Assembly: GCA_012842685.1 (NCBI GenBank)
Contig: DUSI01000026.1
Coordinates: 1-64,000, forward strand
Length of the DNA: 64,000 nt
Source of the DNA: Candidatus Fermentithermobacillaceae bacterium
Lineage (GTDB): Bacteria > Bacillota > Sulfobacillia > Fermentithermobacillales > Fermentithermobacillaceae
Reading direction: 5' to 3'
Positions 38,002 through 48,084 of this stretch are shown in pieces. The notes under the pieces were generated by a model, which was given only the letters and a program-made list of their open reading frames with translations, searched no databases and had not been told where the DNA came from. The position numbers and the translations under genes were made by a program. Within the stretch, counting starts at the first letter, position 1; every line of letters starts with the position of its first letter.

Positions 38002-38748
38002 GTGATCAGTCAAATGTACGGGCGTCTTAGGAACGTACTTCTCGCGGGCGCTATGATTGCCTCGCTGGTTCTTGCCGCCTTTGCTCTCAGGCCGGAAAAA
38101 GCGCTGGCAGAGGACCCTGTGAAAGAGCCCCGTCTCATTTCGGTTACCGGCGAAGGGGCCGTGGTGGTAAAGCCTGACCTGGTTACCATCAGCTTCGGTG
38201 TGGAGACTGAAGGGTCTACCGCCAAGGAAGCCCAGGCGTCCAACACGTCGGTTATGAACAAAGTTGTTGCTGCCCTGAAAGGTGCGGGTATATCAGCGGA
38301 AGACATCCAGACATCCAATTTCAGCCTGTACCCGGTCTACGGCTGGGAGGGGGATAGGCCCGGAGGGAAGCAGGTCGTCACGGGCTATCGCTGCAACAAC
38401 ACTGTAACTGTGAGGCTGAAGTCCGTTTCGGCCACAGGATCCGTGATCGACGCGGCCATAAACGCAGGTGCTACGAACGTCGGAGGCATTAACTTCGGCT
38501 TGCAGGATCCTGAGCCTGTGAAGAACGAGGCCCTCGCCCTGGCCGTGGCGAACGCCAGGACGAAGGCCGAGGTTATGGCCAAGGCGGCCGGAGTGACCAT
38601 CAGCGGGATCTACAAGATATCTGACGGATATGCCTCCGTGGATAGGATGGAAGTGTCTCCGTACCTGCTGAAAGATGCTGCCGCAACGCCCATCGAAAGC
38701 GGCACCGTAACTGTCAGGGCCTCGGTGCGCATAGATTTCACGTTCTGA
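38002..38748 (+). CDS. SIMPL domain-containing secreted/periplasmic protein (DUF541)
   Basis: N-terminal signal-like segment; ISVTGEGAVVVKPDLVTISFGVETEGSTAKEAQ. Confidence 0.9.
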   Translation: MISQMYGRLRNVLLAGAMIASLVLAAFALRPEKALAEDPVKEPRLISVTGEGAVVVKPDLVTISFGVETEGSTAKEAQASNTSVMNKVVAALKGAGISAEDIQTSNFSLYPVYGWEGDRPGGKQVVTGYRCNNTVTVRLKSVSATGSVIDAAINAGATNVGGINFGLQDPEPVKNEALALAVANARTKAEVMAKAAGVTISGIYKISDGYASVDRMEVSPYLLKDAAATPIESGTVTVRASVRIDFTF

Positions 38749-38846
38749 AGCAACCTAGCACGACCCCGTTCGCCCCTGAAGGGGCGGGCACTGGGCTCGG
38801 GCGCGGCAAGGTTTAACACCTGCCCAGAACCCCTAACTCCCTGGAA

Positions 38847-38870
38847 AAGCCGGACCGAGAGGTCCGGCTT
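38847..38870. terminator. Rho-independent terminator
   Basis: AAGCCGGACC-GAGA-GGTCCGGCTT followed by CCTTTCT, between convergent genes. Confidence 0.85.
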
Positions 38871-38937
38871 CCTTTCTGACTTTGGTTGTGTCGGATTTTG
38901 AGAGTTGTTCCAGAGGGCTGAACACGTTTCCGGCGCC

Positions 38938-40407
38938 CTACTCGGCAGCCTCTTCAGCAACCTCTTCGGGGTATTCTTGGACTGCCACTTCTCCCTCGTC
39001 TCTTTCGATCCGGAAGCTGCTCACCATCTCCTTGAGGCTCCTCGCCAGTTCGGCAAGGGTTTGGGCAGATTCGTAAACCCTCTGTATGGAGCCTTGCATC
39101 TCGAGGGACGAAGCGGAGACCTCTTCCGTAGCCGCAGCGCTTTCTTCAGATACCGCGGCGACGTTGTCGATGAGCCTCCGTACCTCATTGGCGTTGGACA
39201 TCATCGTAACCGCCGAAGAAGCGTTTTCCTCGGCGAGTTCCACGACCCTCTTCATTGACTCCTGCACGCTGGAGCTGGCCTGGCTGACCACCGTCGCTGC
39301 CTCGCTCAGCTCTAGCACCATGCGGTCGGTCTCTGCGGCTCCCTCGGCGATCTCGGACAGCGCGGCCGAAGCTTCCTGCGCCAGTATGCTCCCTTTTTCG
39401 ACCTCCTGGGCGCCCAGCTCCGACGCCGCGACTGCTTTCTGGATGGCCTGGCGGATGCGGGTTACCAGGTTGGCGATGGCCTTTGTCTCCCGGGCAGAGT
39501 CTTCGGCCAGCTTTCTGACCTCTTCAGACACCACGGCGAAGCCCTTGCCGTGTTCGCCTGCCCTGGCCGCCTCGATGGCCGCGTTCAGGGCGAGGAGGTT
39601 CGTCTGGGTGGCTATGCTGCTTATGACCTCGATGATCTTTCCTATCTCCTGGGAATATCCGTCGAGCTCGCGGATGTTTTCGGCTATGTTCAAAGTCGTG
39701 GCCTTTATGCTTTCCATGCTGTCGAGCACTTTGCTCACAGCCTGGCTTCCTCTAGACGCGTATTCGGCGCTCTTGTTGGACGCTATTCCCGTCCTTTCGA
39801 GGAGCGTCATGACCTGGGCGAGGGAGTTATCGGCGTTGGAGGCCACATTCAGCGATTCGTGGAGACCCTGGGTCTGCGCGTCGGTCCCCTGGGCCACCTG
39901 GGATATAGCCTTACCCAGCTCGTCCACCGCCATCGCGGTCTTGGCAGCGCTGTCGCTCTGATCCTGGGATCCTGCGGCTATCTGCTGTATCGCTTCGGCG
40001 ATCTGTTGTGTGACCCTCGCAGATTCCTCCGCGCCCTGAGTGAGTATGTCCGCGGTGGTGGCCAGGTGGGAGGCTATCTGGTTTACCTCCGCCATGAGGG
40101 ACTGGAGTCTGCCGACGAAGGCGTTGAAATCCTTGGCCATCTCGGCCATCTCGTCGTCGCCGCTTTCATCGAGCCTGGCAGTAAGATCCGCCTCGCCGCT
40201 GGCGAAGTCTTTGAGGGCGCTCGAAAGCCTGCGGATTGGCTTCTGCACCGAGTTCACAAAGAAGTACGCCAGGATGCCTGCCGCCACAGCCCCCAGTATA
40301 ACCACCGCCCCGGCGCCCACCCTATCCGCCTGGACGGCCAGGCAGAGCAGGGAGAGCACGCACAGCAGGATGATGTTGTTTAGGAAGATCTTTGCTGCGA
40401 TTCTCAT
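38938..40407 (-). CDS. methyl-accepting chemotaxis protein with minimal/no periplasmic domain
   Basis: Two close TM segments, HAMP-like region, [40 protein letters not shown] hairpin tip. Confidence 0.93.
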   Translation of the reverse strand: MRIAAKIFLNNIILLCVLSLLCLAVQADRVGAGAVVILGAVAAGILAYFFVNSVQKPIRRLSSALKDFASGEADLTARLDESGDDEMAEMAKDFNAFVGRLQSLMAEVNQIASHLATTADILTQGAEESARVTQQIAEAIQQIAAGSQDQSDSAAKTAMAVDELGKAISQVAQGTDAQTQGLHESLNVASNADNSLAQVMTLLERTGIASNKSAEYASRGSQAVSKVLDSMESIKATTLNIAENIRELDGYSQEIGKIIEVISSIATQTNLLALNAAIEAARAGEHGKGFAVVSEEVRKLAEDSARETKAIANLVTRIRQAIQKAVAASELGAQEVEKGSILAQEASAALSEIAEGAAETDRMVLELSEAATVVSQASSSVQESMKRVVELAEENASSAVTMMSNANEVRRLIDNVAAVSEESAAATEEVSASSLEMQGSIQRVYESAQTLAELARSLKEMVSSFRIERDEGEVAVQEYPEEVAEEAAE

Positions 40408-40531
40408 GAAACCACGTCCTTCACGCCGTGAATGACGAATGTAGTACTAAGGTCTTAATCGTTAATTCCGCCCGAAATGTTTGCCGTCTGGAGCCGAATA
40501 ACCGGAATAATAGCCGGAAGAAACAGCGAAA

Positions 40532-40556
40532 GCCCCAGGGGCGAGGTCCCCGGGGC
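40532..40556 (-). terminator. terminator-like hairpin 3' of radical SAM gene
   Basis: GCCCC(A)GGGG-CGAGGT-CCCCGGGGC with TTT on the minus strand. Confidence 0.55.
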
Positions 40557-40580
40557 CGCGCGGTCCGTCCTGCCATTGTG

Positions 40581-42020
40581 CTATGGCTCGGTTTTGGGTC
40601 TGAAAAGGGAATTCCAGATGTTGCCCGCAGTGTTCCTGACTTTCTTGTAGCCCTTCACAAGCGCGTAGGCTGCGGCCGTAGAAGGGTCGACGAAGTCGTA
40701 GGAATACTCCATATAGTCTCCCTTGAGGAGTCCGTCCCTGCGGATCCGCTCTTCCAGGGGTGAGCCCGTGAGGACCACCAGGTCGGAGATAATGCCCGTC
40801 TGCATCCCCTTGAGTATCCGCGAGTACGTCTTGGGGTCTCCGCCGGCGGCTTCGTCCAGGAGGTCGAAGGCCTCTCTGATCTCCGAAACCTTCCGGTAGG
40901 GATGCCAGAAGATGAAGCTGTATCCGAACTCGAGGCCGCTGTCCAAGACATATCGCAGGGAATCAACCATCTGCTTTCTAGTGGTGCCCTTTCCGTAAAG
41001 CTCGATGTCCGACTCGGATACCGCGTCAAGGCTCAGGTAGATCGAGGCGAGTCCGGCCTCGCTCAGGATCCTCAAGATGTCGGGATCTACTTCGTCTGCC
41101 CTGCAGTAGATCTCCAGACGCGCCTTGATGCCGCGCTTTATAATCTCCCGGGCTATCGCCTCGGCCCGGGCTCTCCCTTCCTCGCAGCGTCCGAAAAAGT
41201 CTTCATCGACGAACCTAAAGGAGGTGAAGCCGTAGTCTTTCTGGAGCAACTCCATCTCATCCACGGTATTTTCCGGCGACCGGGCCCTCCAGCGCGGCCC
41301 AGGGTTTGTGGCCTGAAACGCGTGGATGGTGCAGAATGTGCACGTCCCGCCGCAACCTCGTGATGAGAGGATGTTGGCCATGACCGCCCCGGGGTTCTTG
41401 GACGCCCTGTACATCTCCGCCTGTGGCCTAAGTGGGAACGGAAGGGAGTCCAGATCGGTTACCATAGGACGTCTGGGCGTCTCGTGCACGTCGATGGTAT
41501 CGGACGACCCGCGCCGGAGCGCGAGGCCCGGGACCTCGAGCCAAGGCGACAAGTCGGGGTCAGTGAGGTCTTTCCTGGAAGCGAGTCTCTCCATGGCCTC
41601 CACCAGCGTGACCTCGCCCTCTCCGACGCATATGGCCGAAAGCACAGGGAAATCCCTGAGCAGCTCCTTGCGGGCGATTGTCGGGAAATGACCGCCGAGT
41701 ATTATTGGGGCTTTTACGTCCGAAAGGAGCCTGAGGAGCGCCGCGCACTGCGGGAAAAACTCCTGCCAGTTTGCGGAAATCCCGAGGACGTCGAAACGCC
41801 TGGATTTGATCTCCCTCGCCGTCCTGTCGGGGCCCCAGCCGTGGAAAGGAGCGTCGAGGATCTCGACGTCGATGCCTGCGCGTTTGCAGGCAGCGGCCAG
41901 GTATCCGGTCCCCAGGTATTCGTAGAAACCCTTGTAGAAGTTGCCTTGTCCCCAGGGCCAGCCGAAATTGTGGGGGGCGCTTACCAAGAGGAGCTTCGGG
42001 CGGTCTGTTTCCATGGGCAT
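40581..42020 (-). CDS. B12-binding domain radical SAM protein, orphan
   Basis: N-terminal cobalamin-binding-like region; SSRGCGGTCTFCTIHAF (CxxxCxxC). Confidence 0.88.
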   Translation of the reverse strand: MPMETDRPKLLLVSAPHNFGWPWGQGNFYKGFYEYLGTGYLAAACKRAGIDVEILDAPFHGWGPDRTAREIKSRRFDVLGISANWQEFFPQCAALLRLLSDVKAPIILGGHFPTIARKELLRDFPVLSAICVGEGEVTLVEAMERLASRKDLTDPDLSPWLEVPGLALRRGSSDTIDVHETPRRPMVTDLDSLPFPLRPQAEMYRASKNPGAVMANILSSRGCGGTCTFCTIHAFQATNPGPRWRARSPENTVDEMELLQKDYGFTSFRFVDEDFFGRCEEGRARAEAIAREIIKRGIKARLEIYCRADEVDPDILRILSEAGLASIYLSLDAVSESDIELYGKGTTRKQMVDSLRYVLDSGLEFGYSFIFWHPYRKVSEIREAFDLLDEAAGGDPKTYSRILKGMQTGIISDLVVLTGSPLEERIRRDGLLKGDYMEYSYDFVDPSTAAAYALVKGYKKVRNTAGNIWNSLFRPKTEP

Positions 42021-42319
42021 CTCCTGCGTCTCTCGCTAGTCGCTTTCAGGTTTGTCGTTTTCCGTACGTTAGCGACCGGGTATTTCTCCGGACTGGAAAA
42101 GGAATCCTTCTCCGGGCGGAGCCCATCTCACGCGAGGAGCTCCATGGAGAGACTCCCAGAACCCCGTGCTCCTACTCAGACCCTTGACCAGCCTGTCGAG
42201 AGGATCCCACGATTCGACGAGACGGGCCCACGACCCGGTCGTCTGGAATGAACCCGGCCCGCCGGTCTCGAATCTTTTCTGCGGGAAATTCGTATCAAGT
42301 TTCGGGGAGGGGATGACCA

Positions 42320-42751
42320 GTGCATTGGGGTGTATGAATCGCTCTAGCAGTTGTCTGTGCCGCCATCGAGATAGTCACCCCCTCGCTTTTCTTCGTGGGG
42401 TGGTTCGGCATCGGAGCTCTTACGGGGGCAGTGGCGTCGATGTTGGGGGTAGGACTGCCGGGTCAGGTGCTTTCCTCCGTCGTGGTATCTGTTGCCCTCG
42501 TCCTAAGCACGAGACGGTTTGCCGCCAAGTGGACAGGCAAAGATGACCAGGTCAGGACCGCCGTCGACGCCCTCGTAGGCAAGACCGCCGTCGTTACCAA
42601 GGAGATACAGGGCAACGAGCGGGGGCTGGTGAAGGTAGGCGGTGAGGAGTGGTCTGCGAAGTCGGAAGACGGCAGGACCATACCACAGGGAGTGCAGGTC
42701 GAGATCCTCAGAGTCGACGGAGTCCATCTGGTGGTTAAGGCGCCTGAGTGA
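42320..42751 (+). pseudogene. NfeD-family protein interrupted by an in-frame TGA at codon 6
   Basis: GTG CAT TGG GGT GTA TGA ATC GCT... reads VHWGV*IALAVVCAAIEIVTPSLFFVGWFGIGALTG; GGAGG upstream at 42306-42310. Confidence 0.6.
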
Positions 42752-43113
42752 CGCGTGTCTTTCCGAAGACGGCGGCGATACTGAGGGCCGAAGGGGAGAA
42801 GGAAGCCGCGATCAAGATAGCCGAAGGTCAGAGGCAGGCGGCCATCCTCAAGGCCCAGGGCGAGGCAGAAGCCATTTTGGCGGTGGAGCGCGCGAAGGCC
42901 GAAGCGATGACCTTGATGTTTAACGCCATCAAAGCGGCTGATCCGACCAAGGAAGTGGTGGCCATCCGGTCCCTCGAAGCCCTGGAGAAGGTCGCCGACG
43001 GAAAGGCCACCAAGATGGTCGTCCCGGCCGAAGCCATGGCGATATTTGGGGCCCTTTCGGGGCTCAAGGAAGTCCTCGAAGGCCAGGAGGATAGCGAGGG
43101 ACGGAAAGGCTAG
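42748..43113 (+). pseudogene. C-terminal remnant of SPFH/paraslipin (Band 7) protein
   Basis: KTAAILRAEGEKEAAIKIAEGQRQAAILKAQGEAEAI...SLEALEKVADGKATKMVVPAEA; whole SPFH domain absent. Confidence 0.65.
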
Positions 43114-43176
43114 GGCTCTTGAACGCGGACGCGCCAGCCCGTAAGCACGAGCATCTCCTGCTCCCATAAGAACCTA

Positions 43177-43225
43177 AGGCCCCGGCGGCATCTGGCCCCG
43201 GGGCCTGTGCACGTAGCGGTGCACA
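43177..43225. terminator. Two consecutive hairpins 3' of paraslipin remnant
   Basis: AGGCCCCG/CGGGGCCT then TGTGCAC-GTAGCG-GTGCACA. Confidence 0.5.
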
Positions 43226-43287
43226 TATTCGTTGGCACCGGCCCCGCCTGATGGTAGAATGGGCAAAAATCTTCTGGGGGAGTAGCA

Positions 43288-44238
43288 GTGACCATCCGCA
43301 CGAAACTGTGTGACATGCTGGGCATCGAATATCCCATCATCCAAGGCGGGATGGCGTGGGTGGCCACGGCGGAGCTCGCCGCAGCGGTGAGCGAGGCCGG
43401 AGGCCTGGGCGTCATAGGCGCGGGCAACGCCCCTCCCGATGTTGTGCGGAGCGAGGTGCGCAAGGCGAAATCCCTTACATCTAAACCCTTCGGTGTGAAC
43501 GTGTACTTCATGTCGCCCTACGCGGCGGAAGTCATCGAAGTCCTGATAGAAGAGAAGGTCCCCGTCGTTACGACCGGCGCGGGAAACCCCGGGAAGTACG
43601 TCCCCAGGATGAAAGAAGCCGGGATGAAGGTGCTTTCACTCGTCGCCAGCGTCAATCTGGCCAAGCGCCTTGAGCGGGCGGGAGTGGATGCCCTCGTCGC
43701 CGAGGGGATGGAATGCGGAGGGCACATAGGGGATATAGCCACTATGCCGCTGGTCCCGCAGATCGTCGACGCTGTCGATATCCCCGTGGTTGCGGCAGGC
43801 GGATTCTTCGACGGGCGAGGGCTGGTCGCCGCGCTCGCCCTGGGGGCGGCCGGCATCCAGATGGGCACGAGGTTTATCTGCGCCGCCGAATGCACAGTAC
43901 ATGAGAATTACAAGCAGGCAGTCATAAGGGCCAGAGATAGGGATACGGTGATCACGGGGAGGACGACTGGACATCCCGTTCGGGTCCTCGACAACAAGCT
44001 TGCCCGTGAGTTCCTCGCCCTTGAGGCCAAAGGGGCGAGCGCCGCGGAGCTCGAGGCCCTCGGCGTGGGACGCTTGCGTGCGGCCGTAGTTGACGGAGAC
44101 GTGGACTACGGTTCTCTTATGGCCGGCCAGGTGGCCGCCATGGTGCAGAAAGTGGAACCGGCCAGGGAGATCATCAGGCACATAATGGAGACCGCGGAAG
44201 AGACGCTTGCGAGGCTTGAGGGGATAAGGCGGGGTTAG
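43288..44238 (+). CDS. enoyl-ACP reductase II (FabK)/nitronate monooxygenase family
   Basis: YPIIQGGMAWVATAELAAAVSEAGGLGVIG, EGMECGGHIGDIATMPLVPQI, AAGGFFDGRGLVAALALGAAGIQMGTRF. Confidence 0.92.
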   Translation: MTIRTKLCDMLGIEYPIIQGGMAWVATAELAAAVSEAGGLGVIGAGNAPPDVVRSEVRKAKSLTSKPFGVNVYFMSPYAAEVIEVLIEEKVPVVTTGAGNPGKYVPRMKEAGMKVLSLVASVNLAKRLERAGVDALVAEGMECGGHIGDIATMPLVPQIVDAVDIPVVAAGGFFDGRGLVAALALGAAGIQMGTRFICAAECTVHENYKQAVIRARDRDTVITGRTTGHPVRVLDNKLAREFLALEAKGASAAELEALGVGRLRAAVVDGDVDYGSLMAGQVAAMVQKVEPAREIIRHIMETAEETLARLEGIRRG

Positions 44239-44382
44239 CGCCCTACGGCGGCCTTTGTCGGACGCGGCGGTGAACCTAGGGCAGCCCGGTCAGTCTCAAT
44301 CGGTCTCAAAGCGGCGGCTCGAGGAACGCATGTTCCCGGGTAAACATAAGATATGCTGCGACTTGGAGGGGAGGTGCGGACG

Positions 44383-44652
44383 ATGGCTTCCAGCAAGGAA
44401 CTCAGGGAAGTCATCAGGCGGGCTTTGGATACGCCCCGTGTGGTGGGCGCAGGTTTGGGAGCGCGGCCCATACCCGGCCCGTGCGGAGGCCGCGGCGAGC
44501 CGGTGCTCACGGTAATGGTGGAAAGCCTCAGCCCCGGAGACAGCGAATCGTTTGCCAGGGCACTCGGTCGCAGCTCTTCACGTCCCGTAGAGGTCATAGA
44601 GGTCGGAAAGATATCCGCGCTCGTGGAGGAGAAGCCTGATAAGGACTCTTGA
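44383..44652 (+). CDS. small hypothetical protein
   Basis: 89-aa ORF with ATG start directly after fabK-like gene; no recognised domain. Confidence 0.45.
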   Translation: MASSKELREVIRRALDTPRVVGAGLGARPIPGPCGGRGEPVLTVMVESLSPGDSESFARALGRSSSRPVEVIEVGKISALVEEKPDKDS

Positions 44653-44721
44653 TCCGGTTTGAGCCGGCCGGTTTCTGGAGAGGCAGCAGGCATAGGTTCC
44701 CCTTTTGTTTTGCAAAAAAGC

Positions 44722-44741
44722 AGAGCCCCGTGAGGGGCTCT
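44722..44741. terminator. Rho-independent terminator (strong T tract on minus strand)
   Basis: AGAGCCCC-GTGA-GGGGCTCT; minus strand continues GCTTTTTTG. Confidence 0.85.
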
Positions 44742-44791
44742 TACTGTTCGAAGAAAAACGCGAGTCTTGTTCGAAGAAACAGGGAGTCTGG

Positions 44792-45511
44792 TTACCGGAC
44801 CAGCGGCACGCAGGACTTCATGGCGTAAGCCATCCTGCGCTCGACGTCGTTCCAGTCTACCAGGTTCCACCATGCCTTGAGGTACTCTCCGCGCCTGTTC
44901 TGGTAATCCAGGTAGTAGGCGTGCTCCCACACGTCTACGACCAGGATCGGGATGGCGCCCCACGAAGTGAGGTTCTCGTGGCGCCTTGCTTGGAGCACCT
45001 CGAGCCTCTGCCAGGCCGGGTTCCACGCCAGCGCCGCCCAGCCCGAACCTTGCACCTGCTCGGCCGCTGCGGTGAGCTGGCCCTTCATGGCGTCAAAAGA
45101 GCCGAAGGACAGCTCGATCCAGGCCAGCATCGGCTTATCCGGCTCGGGCTTCCTCACCGAAGGCGGAGCCATGTTGGACCAGTAGATGCTGTGGAGGATG
45201 TGGCCGCTCCCGTTGAAGGCCACCTGCTCGGCCCAGTAGCGGTTGTTGGCGAAGTTCCCTTCTTGACGCTGCTTGGCGAGCTCCTGCTCCGCCTGGTTGA
45301 GTCCTGTGACATATGCCTTGTGGTGCAGGTCGTGGTGGATCCTGACCGTCTCGCGACCTATGTAGGGTTCCAGCGCTTCATACGGGTACGGAAGGGGAGG
45401 CAGTTCGTGTTGGCCGATAGCGACGCGAGGGCAGCAGGCTGCGACGTCTTCCGCCGTGAGGATCTTTGCCTGCTGATCGTTGCAGCATTCAGGTTTCTTG
45501 CTTTCGGACAT
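44792..45511 (-). CDS. superoxide dismutase, Fe/Mn family
   Basis: LPYPYEALEPYIGRETVRIHHDLHHKAYVTGLN, VDVWEHAYYLDYQNRRGEYLKAWWNLVDW. Confidence 0.95.
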   Translation of the reverse strand: MSESKKPECCNDQQAKILTAEDVAACCPRVAIGQHELPPLPYPYEALEPYIGRETVRIHHDLHHKAYVTGLNQAEQELAKQRQEGNFANNRYWAEQVAFNGSGHILHSIYWSNMAPPSVRKPEPDKPMLAWIELSFGSFDAMKGQLTAAAEQVQGSGWAALAWNPAWQRLEVLQARRHENLTSWGAIPILVVDVWEHAYYLDYQNRRGEYLKAWWNLVDWNDVERRMAYAMKSCVPLVR

Positions 45512-45627
45512 TCACAACACCTCACTCCGTTTGTGATGGTTACACTACCATTATGTGTTTTCCGGTCAAGATAACCAATATCTATGGGCATATTTCCACG
45601 AGTAGACAGGAGTGAGGCGCTCTCGTT

Positions 45628-46833
45628 TTGAAAAACATCAGGAAGCGGCTACGAAAAGGAGGGCCAGGATTGGCAAGGACCGTCCTTAATGAAGAGATCC
45701 TCGAGGCGGCGGTCGCCGGCGGCAGCTTCTACGGGGGCGGAGGCGGCGGTTCGCCGGAGCTTGGAAGAAAACTCGGGAAAATGGCATTGGAGATCAAGCG
45801 GGCCGGGAAGTCTCCTTCCGGTCAGGCCCTTACCCTCTTGGACCTAGACGATCTCCCCGGCGATGCGCTCCTCCTCACGGTGTCGGCGGTCGGTTCCCCG
45901 GCGGGCAAGGGATACCATGCCGGACCCGAGGAGTACGCTAGGGCAGTTGAGTTTTTCAGGGAGAAGACCGGGCTCGAGGTCGCGGGCCTCATCGCGAACG
46001 AGTGCGGCGGGCTGGCCACGGTGAACGGGTGGATCCAGTCGGCCGGAACCGGGCTTTCCGTGGTAGACGCCCCGTGCAACGGGCGGGCCCATCCCACGGG
46101 CATAATGGGCTCCATGGGACTGCACAGGGTAAAGGGATATGAGTCTATACAGGCGGTGGTCGGAGGGAGCCGCGAAGCGGGGACGTACCTGGAAGCGCTC
46201 GTGCAGGGCAGCCTCTCCTTCGCTGATTCCGTCGTAAGGCAAGCAGCGGCGTACACCGGCGGGCTTGTGGCCGTGGCCAGAAACCCCGTGACGGTTTCCT
46301 ACGCCCGGGAACACAACGCCGCAGGCGCCATTTCTCTGTGCATACGAGTGGGGAAGGCCATGCTGGAAGCCGGCCACGGAGAGGACCGGATCAGGGCCGC
46401 CGCGGAGGCTTCCGGGGGTTACGTCGCCCTGAAAGGCGTTGTGGCCGTAAAGCGCCTCGTGAGCGCGGGCGGGTTTGACACCGGCGTCCTGATAGTGGAG
46501 TCGGGCGATGGGGCGTACGAGATCACCTTCTGGAATGAGTACATAACCCTCGAGAGGACCGAAAGAGGCGGGAGCGGCCATCCCGCTGGATCTGCCCAAA
46601 CCGCCGGCTCCGGGCGCTCCGAGCGGCTTGCCACTTTCCCAGATCTCATCGCTACGCTCGACCTATGCAGCGGCTTTCCCGTGTCGTCCGCCGAGGTGAA
46701 AGAGGGGCAAGGGATCGCGGTGGTCGTGGTGCCCCGGTCAGAGCTCATCCTGGGAGCCGGCGTGAAAGACCCGGAGCTTTATGCGCCCGTCGAGCAGGCG
46801 GTTGGCAAGGACATCGTCAGGTATGTATTCTGA
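45628..46833 (+). CDS. DUF917 family protein
   Basis: GGSFYGGGGGGSPELGRKLG, IANECGGLATVNGW, DAPCNGRAHPTGIMGSMGLH. Confidence 0.88.
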   Translation: MKNIRKRLRKGGPGLARTVLNEEILEAAVAGGSFYGGGGGGSPELGRKLGKMALEIKRAGKSPSGQALTLLDLDDLPGDALLLTVSAVGSPAGKGYHAGPEEYARAVEFFREKTGLEVAGLIANECGGLATVNGWIQSAGTGLSVVDAPCNGRAHPTGIMGSMGLHRVKGYESIQAVVGGSREAGTYLEALVQGSLSFADSVVRQAAAYTGGLVAVARNPVTVSYAREHNAAGAISLCIRVGKAMLEAGHGEDRIRAAAEASGGYVALKGVVAVKRLVSAGGFDTGVLIVESGDGAYEITFWNEYITLERTERGGSGHPAGSAQTAGSGRSERLATFPDLIATLDLCSGFPVSSAEVKEGQGIAVVVVPRSELILGAGVKDPELYAPVEQAVGKDIVRYVF

Positions 46834-46956
46834 CCAGGCGAATGGTTTCAAAGCTCGGTCGTCTGCGGTATCGCGAGAAGTACTTCTGAAGTAGAGAGCC
46901 GGACAGGACATGTGAAGTGGAAGACCGGACAGGACGTACGCAGGGAGGAAGGCAAC

Positions 46957-47898
46957 ATGAGTTTCAGGGCGGTGCTGGATGCCATCGAACTCTTGGATAG
47001 CCCGAAAGCCTCGGGGCAAGCGGTTGTGGACGCCGTGAAAGCGGCGGGGGCTAGCTGCGAGGCTTCATGCAAGACCATCTACGGCGAGAAAGGTCATACC
47101 GACTTCGTGAGGATCCTGCTCCCGGGAAAGAGGGGAAAATCCGCCGGAGGAAACGCTCCCACGCTGGGGATCATAGGACGCCTGGGAGGCGTGGGCGCCA
47201 GGCCCGAGGCCATAGGGATGGTGTCCGACGCCGACGGCGCGGTGACGGCGGTGGCCGCGGCCCTCAAACTCTCGAGGATGGCGGCCCGGGGAGATGTCCT
47301 GCCCGGAGACGTGATAGTATGCACCCACGTGTGCCCGAATTCACCGACGATACCCCACGACCCCGTGCCGTTTATGGGAGCGCCGGTGGATATGTCCACG
47401 ATGAACAGGCACGAAGTGGATCCTGCCATGGACGCCATTTTGTCTGTGGACACCACGAAAGGCAACAGGGTGATAAACGTGAGGGGCTTTGCTATATCGC
47501 CCACCGTCAAAGACGGGTACATCCTCAGGATAAGCGAAGACCTCCTGGACATAATGGGCATCGTCACGGGCAGGCTCCCGGTGACGTTCCCCATAACGAC
47601 CCAGGACATAACCCCTTACGGGAACGGGGTTTATCACCTGAACAGCATCCTCCAACCGGCTACAGCGACCGATGTCCCCGTGGTGGGTGTAGCCATTACC
47701 GCCTGCACCGCGGTCCCGGGCTGCGCCACCGGTGCCAGCCACCCCACGGACATCGAAGAAGCGACACGGTTCGTGATAGAAGTGGCCAAGGCCTTCGGGG
47801 CAGGGAAGTGCAAGTTCTACGACGCGGACGAGTTTGAGATCCTAGTGCGCCTTTACGGCACCATGTCGCACCTGAGGACTCTGGGGAAGGGGACCTGA
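46957..47898 (+). CDS. DUF1177 family protein
   Basis: ATG at 46957 after GGGAGG; IIGRLGGVGARPEAIGMVSDADGAV, ITACTAVPGCATGASHPTDIEEATRFV. Confidence 0.85.
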   Translation: MSFRAVLDAIELLDSPKASGQAVVDAVKAAGASCEASCKTIYGEKGHTDFVRILLPGKRGKSAGGNAPTLGIIGRLGGVGARPEAIGMVSDADGAVTAVAAALKLSRMAARGDVLPGDVIVCTHVCPNSPTIPHDPVPFMGAPVDMSTMNRHEVDPAMDAILSVDTTKGNRVINVRGFAISPTVKDGYILRISEDLLDIMGIVTGRLPVTFPITTQDITPYGNGVYHLNSILQPATATDVPVVGVAITACTAVPGCATGASHPTDIEEATRFVIEVAKAFGAGKCKFYDADEFEILVRLYGTMSHLRTLGKGT

Positions 47899-48084
47899 GA
47901 TTACCCCGGAGCCTTTGAGCGGGTGCCTTGGGCACCATGCGTCCCGGGGCTGGCGTCACGTTCCGACAAAGCCGGGTGGGGATTGCAAGGAAAGGTAATA
48001 TCTGGTTATAATTTGTAGGGCCGGTGAACGCGGGGTGCCGGCTCATACGACGATGGCATGGAAAGGCGAGGCTGAGTATTCCGT

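Noticed and set aside
42335-42337. UGA recoding (selenocysteine or Trp) in nfeD
   Set aside because: TGA terminates other genes in the window, no SECIS-like hairpin was recognised just downstream, and the neighbouring paraslipin is also decayed. Nonsense mutation is simpler.
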